A stretch of 64,000 nt of DNA, from assembly GCF_964186585.1 (NCBI RefSeq), contig NZ_OZ075067.1:992001-1056000 (forward strand), written 5' to 3'. The notes beneath the pieces were generated by a model. The model had not been told where the DNA came from. It was given only the letters and a program-made list of their open reading frames with translations, and made no database searches. This DNA is from Microbacterium sp. MM2322 (GTDB lineage: Bacteria; Actinomycetota; Actinomycetes; Actinomycetales; Microbacteriaceae). Both the position numbers and the translations under genes were made by a program. This document shows, one piece after another, positions 53,791-62,612 of this stretch; position 1 is the first letter of the stretch; each line of letters opens with the position of its first letter.

Positions 53791-54684
53791 ATGCGTAAGA
53801 CTCGACTCGCCGGCGCCTTCGCCGGCATCGCGATCGCGGCACTCGCTCTCGCCGGCTGCAACAGCGGCAGCCCCACCACCCCCGGCGGCGCTGCCGGCGG
53901 TGACGACGACAAGGCCCTCTGGGAGGTCGCGAGCGACGTGAAGCTCGACGGCAGCCCGACGTTCGACCGCGCCTCGAAGGCCGACAAGATCGTCGTCGGT
54001 GTCAAGAGCGACCAGCCCGGCCTCGGCTACGAGGACGCCGTCTCCGGTGAGCGTTCCGGCTTCGATGTCGAGATCGCGCGGTGGATCGCGGCATCCCTCG
54101 GTTTCGACGAGGATCAGATCGATTTCCAGACGATCCCGTCGGCCAACCGCGAGCAGGAGATCGTCAACGGCAACATCGACTACTACGTCGGCACCTACTC
54201 GATGACCCCCGCTCGCGACGAGGTCATCGACTTCGCCGGACCGTACTTCATCACCGGCCAGGGCCTTCTGGTCGCCGCTGACGACGACTCCATCAACGGC
54301 CCGGACGACCTCAAGGACAAGGTCACCTGCTCGGTCACGGGGTCCACGCCGCTGCAGCGCATCCGCGATGAGTACAACGGCGAGGTCACTGAACGTCAGA
54401 CCTACTCCGAGTGTGTCGAGCAGCTCCTGAACGGCCAGGTCGACGCCATCACGACGGATGAGGCGATCCTCGCCGGCTATGTCGCGGAGGACAAGGACAA
54501 GCTCAAGCTCGCCGGTAAGCCGTTCAGCGAGGAGCGCTACGGCGTCGGCCTTGCGGACGGTGACACCGTCCTGAAGGACCACATCAACAAGCTGTTCACC
54601 GACGGCGGCGATGTGTGGACTGCGCTGTACGACGAGTACCTCAAGCCGTCTGGCGTCGAGGCTGAACAGCCCGCGGTCGACTGA
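53791..54684 (+). CDS. gluB: Glutamate ABC transporter substrate-binding lipoprotein (GluB-like)
   Basis: A 297-residue lipoprotein. The lipobox LALAGC with Cys24 ends the signal peptide, followed by a glycine/serine linker. The family 3 solute-binding fold shows KIVVGVKSDQPGLGYED, SGFDVEIARWIAASLGF and YYVGTYSMTPARDEVIDFAG (20 residues or fewer each). It is anchored on the outer face of the membrane and delivers the amino acid to GluC-GluD. AGGAGGATCAC precedes the ATG. Confidence 0.94.
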   Translation: MRKTRLAGAFAGIAIAALALAGCNSGSPTTPGGAAGGDDDKALWEVASDVKLDGSPTFDRASKADKIVVGVKSDQPGLGYEDAVSGERSGFDVEIARWIAASLGFDEDQIDFQTIPSANREQEIVNGNIDYYVGTYSMTPARDEVIDFAGPYFITGQGLLVAADDDSINGPDDLKDKVTCSVTGSTPLQRIRDEYNGEVTERQTYSECVEQLLNGQVDAITTDEAILAGYVAEDKDKLKLAGKPFSEERYGVGLADGDTVLKDHINKLFTDGGDVWTALYDEYLKPSGVEAEQPAVD

Positions 54685-54756
54685 CCTTCTCCCCTGGGGG
54701 CGCGGCATCACGCGCCCCCAGGGTCTCTGATCCTCTGAGACCTTCGAAAGGACCGC

Positions 54757-55413
54757 ATGGGCGTCATCACCGACAACCTCGACTTCTGGGGCGAGGCGCT
54801 TCGTGGCACCCTCGTGCTGTTCTTCGGCGGTGGACTGCTCGCTCTCATCCTCGGCGTCATCGTCGGAGCGATGCGCGTCTCGCCGATCCCGATCGCACGC
54901 GCGGTCGGCACGGTCTACGTCAACACGATTCGCAACACGCCTCTGACGCTCGTCTTCTTCGGTTTCGCCTACACGCTCCCGCCCCTTCTCGACATCAGGT
55001 CGAGCGGAGTCGTGCAGGTGGTGTTCGCCGTTGCCGCCCTCGGGATCTACACGGCGACCTACGTCGCCGAGACGGTCCGTTCCGGGATCAACACCGTTCC
55101 CGTGGGTCAGGCAGAGGCGGCCCGCGCGCTCGGGATGACGTTCGGGCAGGTCATGTCGCTCGTTGTCCTCCCGCAGGCGTTCCGGTCGGTCATCCCGCCC
55201 ATGATGAGCGTCTTCATTGCCCTCCTCAAGAACACGACGGTCGCTGCCGGGTTCTCCGTCATGAACCTCGGCTCCGCCCGTGACTGGTTGAGTGAGCGTG
55301 GCGAGAATCAGCTCGTCGTCATCATCTGCGTGATGGTCATCTTCGTCGCCCTGGTCCTCCTCCTCTCGTGGGGCCAGCGATCACTCGAGAACCGCTGGAG
55401 GGTGGCGCGATGA
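54757..55413 (+). CDS. gluC: Amino acid ABC transporter permease (GluC-like)
   Basis: A 218-residue permease of the His/Glu/Gln/Arg/opine family with about five membrane helices. The EAA loop is AEAARALGMTFGQVMSLVVL followed by PQAFRSVIPP. GAAAGGACCGC is the ribosome-binding site. Its stop overlaps the gluD start by 4 bp. Confidence 0.93.
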   Translation: MGVITDNLDFWGEALRGTLVLFFGGGLLALILGVIVGAMRVSPIPIARAVGTVYVNTIRNTPLTLVFFGFAYTLPPLLDIRSSGVVQVVFAVAALGIYTATYVAETVRSGINTVPVGQAEAARALGMTFGQVMSLVVLPQAFRSVIPPMMSVFIALLKNTTVAAGFSVMNLGSARDWLSERGENQLVVIICVMVIFVALVLLLSWGQRSLENRWRVAR

Positions 55414-56330
55414 GCAGCAGCGTCCTGTATGACGTACCCGGCCCTCGGGCGATCGCCCGCAACCGGATCATCGGTGCGATCGTCATCCTGGTGGTCGCGG
55501 CGATCGTCGCCTTCCTCGTGTGGCGCCTCGCAGTGACCGGCCAGTTCGCCGCCGAGAAGTGGAACGCGTTCACCTACACCCGAATCTGGGAGCAGTTCCT
55601 CCTGGCCGCGGGCCGGACGCTGGCAGCGTTCGCCCTGGCCGCTGTCGGCGCGCTCGCCCTCGGGTTCCTTCTCGCGATCGGCCGTCTGTCGGCTCACGCC
55701 TGGGTGCGCGTCCCGGTCGCGGCGGCGGTCGAGTTCCTCCGGGCGGTACCTGTGCTCGTGACGATGTTCCTGCTGTACTACGGCATGCCGGTGATCGGCG
55801 TCCGTATGGAGGGGTATTGGGTCGTCGTCATCGCTCTCGTCGTCTACAACGGCTCGGTGCTCGCGGAGGTGATCCGCGCCGGTGTGGAGTCGCTACCGCG
55901 AGGTCAGTCCGAAGCGGGCTACGCGCTGGGACTTCGGAAGTCCGGCGTCATGCGTCTCGTGCTCCTGCCGCAGGCGATCCGAGCCATGATGCCCGTGATC
56001 ATCGCTCAGCTCGTGGTGACGTTGAAAGACACCGCGTTGGGCTTCATCATCACCTACGAGGAACTCCTGTTCTACGCGAAGTACCTCGGGTCGCAGAACT
56101 CGCTCGAGCGCCCCATCGTCCAGGCGACGATCGTCGCGGGTGCCATTTACATCGGTCTGTGTCTCGCGCTGTCCGGTGTGGCGAAGCTGGTGGAGAAACG
56201 CCTCAACAGTTCTGGTCGCGGGCCCGGTGCCGGCCCTGCCCGGCCCCTGCACAACACGACCGACACCGAACTCATCGCCGTGCAGCTGAAGGCGAGTTCG
56301 AAGGATGCCGGCACAGGCCGAGCTGTCTGA
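55410..56330 (+). CDS. gluD: Amino acid ABC transporter permease (GluD-like)
   Basis: A 306-residue permease, the second channel subunit. The EAA loop reads SEAGYALGLRKSGVMRLVLL followed by PQAIRAMMP. A cytoplasmic tail of about 40 residues after the last helix is rich in glycine and proline. ATG 55410 lies in the gluC stop (ATGA). A 12-bp perfect hairpin follows 6 bp after the stop. Confidence 0.93.
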   Translation: MSSSVLYDVPGPRAIARNRIIGAIVILVVAAIVAFLVWRLAVTGQFAAEKWNAFTYTRIWEQFLLAAGRTLAAFALAAVGALALGFLLAIGRLSAHAWVRVPVAAAVEFLRAVPVLVTMFLLYYGMPVIGVRMEGYWVVVIALVVYNGSVLAEVIRAGVESLPRGQSEAGYALGLRKSGVMRLVLLPQAIRAMMPVIIAQLVVTLKDTALGFIITYEELLFYAKYLGSQNSLERPIVQATIVAGAIYIGLCLALSGVAKLVEKRLNSSGRGPGAGPARPLHNTTDTELIAVQLKASSKDAGTGRAV

Positions 56331-56336
56331 CGACTC

Positions 56337-56365
56337 ACCGGCGGGCCGCACTCCGGCCCGCCGGT
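56337..56365 (+). terminator. Terminator of the gluABCD operon
   Basis: ACCGGCGGGCCG (56337-56348) pairs perfectly with CGGCCCGCCGGT (56354-56365) around CACTC. The last base of the stem is the first base of the pheS -10 box, so termination and initiation elements abut. Confidence 0.85.
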
Positions 56366-56370
56366 AGACT
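56365..56370 (+). promoter_or_regulatory. -10 box of pheS-pheT
   Basis: TAGACT ends 8 nt before GTG 56379 and overlaps the end of the preceding terminator stem by one base. Confidence 0.5.
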
Positions 56371-56378
56371 CGTCTCTC

Positions 56379-57419
56379 GTGTCCGACGCACCCGAGATCA
56401 CCCCCGAGGCGGTGGATGCCGCCGTCTCAGACGCGCTGGCAGCCTTCGCCGCCGCACCCGACACCGCCGCGCTCAAAGCAGCACGATCGGCTCACACCGC
56501 GGAGGGGTCGCCCCTCGCCGGGCTGAACGCGCAGCTGCGGAACGTCCCGAACGACCAGAAGGCCGCCCTCGGCAAGCTCGTCGGCCAGGCCCGCGGGCGC
56601 GTCAACCAGGCGCTTGCCACCCGCGAAGCCGAGCTCGCCGCCGCCGAGACGGCCGCGAAGCTCGAAGCCGAACGCGTCGACATCACGTCGATCGCCCCGC
56701 GCGGACGCGTGGGGGCGCGGCATCCGATCTCGCTTCTGCAGGAGGAGATCGCCGATCTCTTCGTCGGCATGGGGTGGGAGATCGCCGAAGGTCCCGAGCT
56801 CGAGCACGAGTGGTTCAACTTCGACGCGCTCAACTTCGCGCCCGACCACCCTGCGCGACAGATGCAGGACACCTTCTTCGTCGACCCGGTCGCCCGCCAC
56901 CTCGTCATGCGCACGCACACGAGCCCCGTCCAGGTGCGTTCGATGCTCGAGCGCGACGTCCCGATCTATATCCTCTGCCCGGGTCGGGTGTACCGCACCG
57001 ACGAGTTCGACGCGACGCACCTGCCCGCCTTCACGCAGTTCGAAGGCCTCGTCATCGACAAGGGCATCACGATGGCGCACCTCAAGGGCACGCTCGATCA
57101 CGCCGCGAAGGTCCTCTTCGGCGCCGAGGCGAAGACCCGGTTCCGCACCAACTACTTCCCCTTCACCGAGCCGTCCGCCGAGCTCGACCTGTGGCACCCC
57201 ACCTTCCCGGGCGGCGCGCGCTGGATCGAGTGGGGCGGATGCGGGATGGTGAACCCCAACGTCCTCCGTGCCGCGGGCATCGACCCCGAGGAGTACTCGG
57301 GCTTCGCCTTCGGGATGGGCATCGAGCGGACCCTGATGTTCCGCAGCGATGTGCAAGACATGCGTGACATGGCCGAGGGCGATGTCCGCTTCAGCGAGCA
57401 GTTCGGAATGGTGGTCTGA
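56379..57419 (+). CDS. pheS: Phenylalanine-tRNA ligase alpha subunit
   Basis: A 346-residue class II aminoacyl-tRNA synthetase subunit. An N-terminal coiled-coil (about residues 1-90) binds tRNA. RGRVGARHPISLLQEEIADL (motif 1 side), the motif 2 region RTHTSPVQVRSML with VYRTDEFDATHLPAF, and motif 3 GFAFGMGIERTLMFR are present. The start GTG has a -10 box 8 nt upstream. Its stop overlaps the pheT start by one base (TGATG). Confidence 0.97.
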   Translation: MSDAPEITPEAVDAAVSDALAAFAAAPDTAALKAARSAHTAEGSPLAGLNAQLRNVPNDQKAALGKLVGQARGRVNQALATREAELAAAETAAKLEAERVDITSIAPRGRVGARHPISLLQEEIADLFVGMGWEIAEGPELEHEWFNFDALNFAPDHPARQMQDTFFVDPVARHLVMRTHTSPVQVRSMLERDVPIYILCPGRVYRTDEFDATHLPAFTQFEGLVIDKGITMAHLKGTLDHAAKVLFGAEAKTRFRTNYFPFTEPSAELDLWHPTFPGGARWIEWGGCGMVNPNVLRAAGIDPEEYSGFAFGMGIERTLMFRSDVQDMRDMAEGDVRFSEQFGMVV

Positions 57420-59929
57420 TGCGCGTCCCGCTCTCTTGGCTCGGCGAGTACGTCGATGTCGCACCCGGCACGACCCCCGAGGACGTCCTCGCCTCCTTCG
57501 TGTCGGTCGGCTTCGAGGAGGAGGACGTCCACGCGTTCGATCTCACCGGCCCGATCGTCGTCGGCCGCGTCGTCTCGTTCGACGCCGAGCCGCAGTCCAA
57601 CGGCAAGACCATCCGCTGGTGCCAGGTCGATGTGGGCGAGGCGCACGGCGGCATCCGCGGAATCGTCTGCGGCGCGGGCAATTTCTTCGAAGGCGACAAG
57701 GTCGTCGTGACGCTCCCGGGTGCGGTCCTTCCCGGTCCGTTCCCGATCGCCGCCCGCAAGACCTACGGCCATGTCTCCGACGGCATGATCGCGTCCGCGA
57801 AGGAGCTCGGGCTCGGTGACGAGCACTCCGGCATCCTCCGTCTCACTGAACTCGGTCTCGACCCCGAGGTCGGCACCGACGCGATCGCGCTGCTCGGACT
57901 CGACGACGTCGCGGTCGACATCAACGTCACTCCCGACCGGGGCTATGCGCTCTCGATCCGTGGCGCCGCCCGCGAGTACGCCCACGCGACCCGTGCCACG
58001 TTCACCGACCCCGGGCTCCGTCCGTTCGAGGAGCTCGAGCAGCCGACCGGCGGCTTCGATGTCACCATCGACGACGCGGCCCCCATCCACGGCAACTCGG
58101 GCGCGAGCGAGTTCGTCGTCCGCATCGTCCGCGACGTCGACCCCTCCCGATCCACTCCGCCCTGGATGACGGCACGACTGTCGCTCGCCGGCATCCGTTC
58201 CCTCGGCATCCTGATCGACATCACCAACTACGTGATGCTCGAACTCGGCAATCCCATCCACGGCTACGACCTCGACACGCTCACCGGTGGCATTACCGTG
58301 CGACGTGCGGCGGCGGGGGAGAAGCTCACGACCCTCGACGGCAAGGAGCGCACGCTCGACGCCGAAGATCTCCTCATCACCGACGACTCCGGTCCCATCG
58401 GCCTCGCCGGCGTCATGGGTGGCGGAAAGACCGAGATGGGGGATGCCACGCGCAACGTCCTCATCGAAGCGGCCATCTTCGACCCGGTGTCGATCGCCCG
58501 CACGGCCCGTCGGCACAAGCTCCCCAGCGAAGCCTCGCGCCGTTTCGAACGCGGCGTCGACCCGCTCATCCCGTTCGTCGCGGCGCGCCGGGTCGCCGAC
58601 CTCATGGTCGAACTCGCCGGCGGCACGCTCGACACGACCACGGGCGGCGCTCTCTTCGCCGAGGTGTTCGTCCCGTCGGTCGAGCTCCCGACCGCGTTCA
58701 TCCCCGGCCTCATCGGCGTCGACTACACGTCCGACGAGATCGTCGGTGCCCTCGAGACGATCGGGTGCGAGGTCATCGAGGCCGACGGTGGCTGGGAGGT
58801 CATCCCGCCGTCCTGGCGTCCCGACCTGACCGATCGCTGGACCCTCGCCGAAGAGGTCGCGCGCCTTCATGGGCTCGACCGCATCCCTTCGATCCTTCCG
58901 ACGCCGCCCTCGGGCCGTGGCCTCACCGCCCTCCAGCGCGGGCGTCGTCGGGTCGTGAATGCGCTGGCCGCTGCCGGTCACGTCGAGGTCGTCGCGTTCC
59001 CGTTCACGACCGAAGAGCAGAACGCCCTGCACGGCTCGCCGTCAGGGCAGCACCTTCCGTCGATTCGCCTGGCGAACCCGCTCGACGGCCAGGCGCCGTT
59101 CTTGCGTCGTTCCCTTCTGCCGGGTCTCCTGCAGATCGCACACCGCAACGTGTCGCGTGGCTTCACCGACCTGGCGCTGTTCGAAACCGGCACCGTGTTC
59201 ACGCCGGCACCGGGGGCCGAGTACGGCACGACGACCGTTCCGCCGCTCGCCCAGCTGCCCGACGAAGCGACCCTCGCCGCGCTGCACGCGTCGATCCCGC
59301 CCCAGCCGCGCCATGTCGCCGTCCTTCTCCACGGCCACGCCGTGTCGAAGGCCCCGGGCCAGCAGGCGATCTCGTTCGATCTCGCCGACGCGCTCGGCGC
59401 CGTCCAGACGGTCGCGACCGCTGCGGGCGTGACGATCGACGTCCGTCAAGCGCAGCGCGCTGCCCTCCACCCGGGCCGCGCGGGTTCCCTCTTCGTGGGC
59501 GATGCCGAGGTGGGCTACGTGGGCGAGCTCCTGCCGACAGTCGCGGAGGCGGCCGACCTGCACGGGCGCGTCTTCGTCGCCGAGATCGATCTCGACTCGG
59601 TGCTGGCACTGACCCCCGCCCCGGATGCGGCGCCGTCGCTCGCGACCTACCCCGCCGCGACTCAGGACGTGTCGCTCGTCGTCCCCGCTGACCTCGCCGC
59701 CAGCGAGGTGAGCGGCGCGCTCGCTCACGGCGCAGGCGCGTTGCTGGAGGACCTCCGCCTCGTGGACGACTACCGCGGCGCGGGCGTCCCGGACGGGTCG
59801 AAGAGCCTGACGTTCGCACTGCGCTTCCGCGCCGACGATCGCACGCTGACGGCGGCGGAGGCCACGGAGGCCAAGCTCGCGGGTGTGGCTGTCGCGGCGG
59901 AGCGGTACGGGGCCTCGATCCGGGACTGA
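57419..59929 (+). CDS. pheT: Phenylalanine-tRNA ligase beta subunit
   Basis: An 836-residue beta subunit that completes the heterotetramer. Domains in order: N-terminal MRVPLSWLGEYVDV, an EMAP-like tRNA-binding domain (VRVVSF..CQVDVG..IVCGAGNF), the B3/B4 editing domain (VMLELGNPIHGYDLDTL), B5 (near FIPGLIGVDYTSDEIV), a core domain that resembles the alpha subunit, and the C-terminal FDX-ACB anticodon-binding domain (SLATYPAATQDVSLVV). Length is normal for the family. Confidence 0.97.
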   Translation: MRVPLSWLGEYVDVAPGTTPEDVLASFVSVGFEEEDVHAFDLTGPIVVGRVVSFDAEPQSNGKTIRWCQVDVGEAHGGIRGIVCGAGNFFEGDKVVVTLPGAVLPGPFPIAARKTYGHVSDGMIASAKELGLGDEHSGILRLTELGLDPEVGTDAIALLGLDDVAVDINVTPDRGYALSIRGAAREYAHATRATFTDPGLRPFEELEQPTGGFDVTIDDAAPIHGNSGASEFVVRIVRDVDPSRSTPPWMTARLSLAGIRSLGILIDITNYVMLELGNPIHGYDLDTLTGGITVRRAAAGEKLTTLDGKERTLDAEDLLITDDSGPIGLAGVMGGGKTEMGDATRNVLIEAAIFDPVSIARTARRHKLPSEASRRFERGVDPLIPFVAARRVADLMVELAGGTLDTTTGGALFAEVFVPSVELPTAFIPGLIGVDYTSDEIVGALETIGCEVIEADGGWEVIPPSWRPDLTDRWTLAEEVARLHGLDRIPSILPTPPSGRGLTALQRGRRRVVNALAAAGHVEVVAFPFTTEEQNALHGSPSGQHLPSIRLANPLDGQAPFLRRSLLPGLLQIAHRNVSRGFTDLALFETGTVFTPAPGAEYGTTTVPPLAQLPDEATLAALHASIPPQPRHVAVLLHGHAVSKAPGQQAISFDLADALGAVQTVATAAGVTIDVRQAQRAALHPGRAGSLFVGDAEVGYVGELLPTVAEAADLHGRVFVAEIDLDSVLALTPAPDAAPSLATYPAATQDVSLVVPADLAASEVSGALAHGAGALLEDLRLVDDYRGAGVPDGSKSLTFALRFRADDRTLTAAEATEAKLAGVAVAAERYGASIRD

Positions 59930-59998
59930 CGCACCCCGCGGTCCGCTCAGCCGCTCGCGGTGTCGGTTCGGCGCCGTCCTCAGGCGGCGGCGCCCGGA

Positions 59999-61387
59999 TC
60001 AGCCGCGATCGAAGCGCATGCCGCAGGCGTCGGCATCCACCTCGGTGGAAACCGTTCCCGTGCGCGCGAAGTCCGCCCAGACGCGGCGCACGGCGCGTCC
60101 GCGTGCGGCGACCTCCGGCCACGACTCCGGCGGCACGAGGCTCGTGCGCGTCCACGCCTCTCGCGTGCCGAGGATGAGCGGGACGTCGACCGTGTGCCCC
60201 ACGCCGATGGGGCTGGATGTCGGAGCGGCCTCCAACACGTATCGCACCGCACGACCGCCCGCTGCGCGGTGGCGCTCGGCGAACGCCTGGACAGGCCGGG
60301 TGTAGACGAACCGCGTCATCGGGCGGACCATCGCCCCCATGAGGATCGCCCGGAGCGCTCGACCGAGCACCGGCACACGCAGGAGCGGCGCGATCACGGG
60401 CAGGGCCGGCAGGTACATCGCGATCTCGTCCCTGGTGGTCCCGATGAGGAGGTCGACCTCCGGCGCGACCGCGCGCCACGCGGCATCCCGGTCCTCCTCT
60501 CGGGGAAGCGGTGCGTGACCGTAGCGCGGACCCCACGGCAATCCCGAACGGATGCCGGAGGCCCACGACGCGCGCTCTGCCCGTGCCTGACGCCGCAGCA
60601 CGGCATCCACCGGCGCGTTCGCAGGAAGCGCCCGCGTGATTCGCGCCATCGCGCGGAACATCCGCTCGCGCCCGGTCGTGATCCCGAGCGGCGGGCTCTG
60701 CACGATCGCCCTTCGGATGAGGCCGCGCGCACCGTCGCTGATCAGGAGGTGCAGGATCGCATCGGCACCTGCGGACTGCCCCATCGCGGTGATCGTCTCG
60801 GGGTCGCCGCCGAACGCGGCGATCGAGCCGCGGATCCAGCGCAGCGCCTCGATCTGATCGAGCAGGCCGAGGTTGGCGGGTGCACCGTCGTGGGGACGCC
60901 TCGGACCAGATCCGCCCCCGCCGAAGCCCAGCATCCCCAGCCGTGAGGTCACGGCGACGACGAGCACGCGCTGTTCGACGACGAGCGCGTGGGGATCGTA
61001 GATCGCCAGGTCGCCCGCTCCCGTCGTATATCCGCCGCCGTGGAACCAGACGATGACAGGCACGACCTCGCCGGAGCGAAGGTCGGCGGGCAGCGTGATG
61101 GAGAGGCGCTGGCAGTCCTCCGACTGCGGGACGCCGTCGAGGGCGCCCTGCATCAGGGTCTCGAGAATCCGTGACGACGGTTGCGGGCACGCCGGTGCGG
61201 TATCCGTCGCTCGCAGCACGAGAGGTTCACCGTCGAGTCCCGTCTGCGGTGCAGCCGGCATGGGCGGCGCGCCGCGGTCGGCGTTCGCGTAGGGGATCCC
61301 GGAATAACGGATCACGTCCCCGTCGCGGCGGCCGGTGACGGGGCCGGAACGCGTCGGGATCGGACCGGGAACAGCGAGCGGCGGCAT
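59999..61387 (-). CDS. Type B carboxylesterase/lipase family protein
   Basis: A 462-residue alpha/beta hydrolase of the carboxylesterase family. The start SGPVTGRRDGDVIRYSGIPYA (cited in part) is the family N-terminus; WFHGGGYTTG forms the oxyanion hole, GQSAGADA carries the nucleophile, and GHTVDVPLILGT the catalytic His. SEDCQRLSI is the SEDCL-type motif. No signal peptide is seen. It is convergent with pheT and 41 bp downstream of the AAA ATPase on the same strand. The substrate is unknown. Confidence 0.9.
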   Translation of the reverse strand: MPPLAVPGPIPTRSGPVTGRRDGDVIRYSGIPYANADRGAPPMPAAPQTGLDGEPLVLRATDTAPACPQPSSRILETLMQGALDGVPQSEDCQRLSITLPADLRSGEVVPVIVWFHGGGYTTGAGDLAIYDPHALVVEQRVLVVAVTSRLGMLGFGGGGSGPRRPHDGAPANLGLLDQIEALRWIRGSIAAFGGDPETITAMGQSAGADAILHLLISDGARGLIRRAIVQSPPLGITTGRERMFRAMARITRALPANAPVDAVLRRQARAERASWASGIRSGLPWGPRYGHAPLPREEDRDAAWRAVAPEVDLLIGTTRDEIAMYLPALPVIAPLLRVPVLGRALRAILMGAMVRPMTRFVYTRPVQAFAERHRAAGGRAVRYVLEAAPTSSPIGVGHTVDVPLILGTREAWTRTSLVPPESWPEVAARGRAVRRVWADFARTGTVSTEVDADACGMRFDRG

Positions 61388-61428
61388 CCGGCAACGCTAC
61401 CCGTCGGTCCGCGAATCGCCGGCGATCC

Positions 61429-62553
61429 TCAGCGCTTGCCCCAGTTCCACGGCGGACCCTCCAAGCGTCCCTGGCCCGCCACCGCCGTCCCGTCGAGGCG
61501 GCGCTCGAGGGAGACCCGGTTGGCCTCGGGAATCGCGTCGACGAGGCCCGCCGCGTGCGATACCAGGATCACCTGCGTCTGCTCGGATGCCGCACGGACC
61601 AGGTTCGCCAGAGGTCCGAGCAGACTCGTGTGAAGGCTCGACTCGGGCTCGTTGAGGACCGTCAGTGGCGCCGGCCGCGCAGGCAGCAGCGCCGCGCACA
61701 GGAGCAGGTAGCGGAGCGTCCCGTCGGAGAGCTCTGCGGCATCCAGAGGTCTGAGGAGCCCCGGCTGCCGCACCGTCAGCCGGAGGACGCCGTCGGATGC
61801 CTCGACGGTCACCCGGCTGCCGGGGAACGCCTCGTCGACCGCGCGGTCGAGTTGGCGCCCAAAACCCGCGTCGACGACAGTTGCCCACACCGCCGCGAGG
61901 TTCGATCCGTCGTGGGCGAGCAGCGGCGACCGCGTGCCGACCTGCGGACGCCGGGCGGGCGCGTCGGCATCCACTCGGAAGTGGTCGTAGAATCGCCAGC
62001 CGTTCATGATGCGGCGGAGCCCCAGCAGCTCGGGTGCCGTGTCTCCCTCGGCGAGGTCGGTGATGATGCTCTCGAACGGCGCGAGCTTCTGATCGAGGGA
62101 CACCCAGGCGCCGTCGCGGATGCGGGTCTGGGAGCGGAGGCGGTCGATGAGCAGGGTGGCGGGTTTGGCGAAGGGACCGGCGAACACCTGCTCGCGCTTG
62201 ATCTCGGGATCGCGGGCGAACACGCTGTCCTGAGCGATCTGCGGGATGCCGAGATCGACGAGGTACCCCAGCTCATCCGATGAGAACCCCAGCTGCACGG
62301 CGATCGGGTTGCGGCGGACCGTGCCCTGATCGCCGCCCTCTTCCGGTCCCGCCCACAACAGTGACGGAAGACCGCCTTCACGGGCCACCGCGCCGACGAG
62401 GTCGCCCGTCGCCGCCGACGCGAGCAGGCGAAGCGCCCGGTAGAGGTTCGACTTGCCCGAGCCGTTCGGTCCTGTGACGACGGTGAGTTCGCCGAGCGGA
62501 AGCACGACATCGCGGAGGGACCGGTAGCCGGAGACGGCGAGCGTTCGGAGCAT
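61429..62553 (-). CDS. AAA family ATPase (RecF/SMC-like, AAA_21 type)
   Basis: A 374-residue ABC-type ATPase head without a coiled coil. Walker A GPNGSGKSNLYRAL lies near residues 29-42, the signature region is ELSDGTLRYLLLCAAL, Walker B LTVLNEPESSLH, and LVSHAAGLVDAI the H-loop. N-terminal LAVSGYRSLRDVVLPLG is typical of AAA_21/COG4637 proteins. Relatives are found both alone and in defence loci, but no nuclease or TOPRIM partner is adjacent here, so a function cannot be assigned. It is divergent from the ABC exporter genes. Confidence 0.85.
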   Translation of the reverse strand: MLRTLAVSGYRSLRDVVLPLGELTVVTGPNGSGKSNLYRALRLLASAATGDLVGAVAREGGLPSLLWAGPEEGGDQGTVRRNPIAVQLGFSSDELGYLVDLGIPQIAQDSVFARDPEIKREQVFAGPFAKPATLLIDRLRSQTRIRDGAWVSLDQKLAPFESIITDLAEGDTAPELLGLRRIMNGWRFYDHFRVDADAPARRPQVGTRSPLLAHDGSNLAAVWATVVDAGFGRQLDRAVDEAFPGSRVTVEASDGVLRLTVRQPGLLRPLDAAELSDGTLRYLLLCAALLPARPAPLTVLNEPESSLHTSLLGPLANLVRAASEQTQVILVSHAAGLVDAIPEANRVSLERRLDGTAVAGQGRLEGPPWNWGKR

Positions 62554-62600
62554 ACGGACACTGTGTCAGGTGGGGCTGACATCGGAGCGAGGGCGTTCGC

Positions 62601-62606
62601 TAGGCT
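62601..62606 (+). promoter_or_regulatory. -10 box of leaderless ABC ATPase gene
   Basis: TAGGCT ends 6 nt before GTG 62613. Confidence 0.5.
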
Positions 62607-62612
62607 CGCCGG

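Noticed and set aside
60690..60710. Another TGCACGATCGCC, as at the ends of the hairpin repeats
   Set aside because: It lies in the conserved coding sequence of the carboxylesterase and has no partner arm within 100 nt, so it is probably coincidence.
61429..62553. Anti-phage defence island around the AAA ATPase
   Set aside because: Neighbours are a carboxylesterase, pheT and an ordinary ABC exporter; no second defence gene, integrase or composition change is seen.
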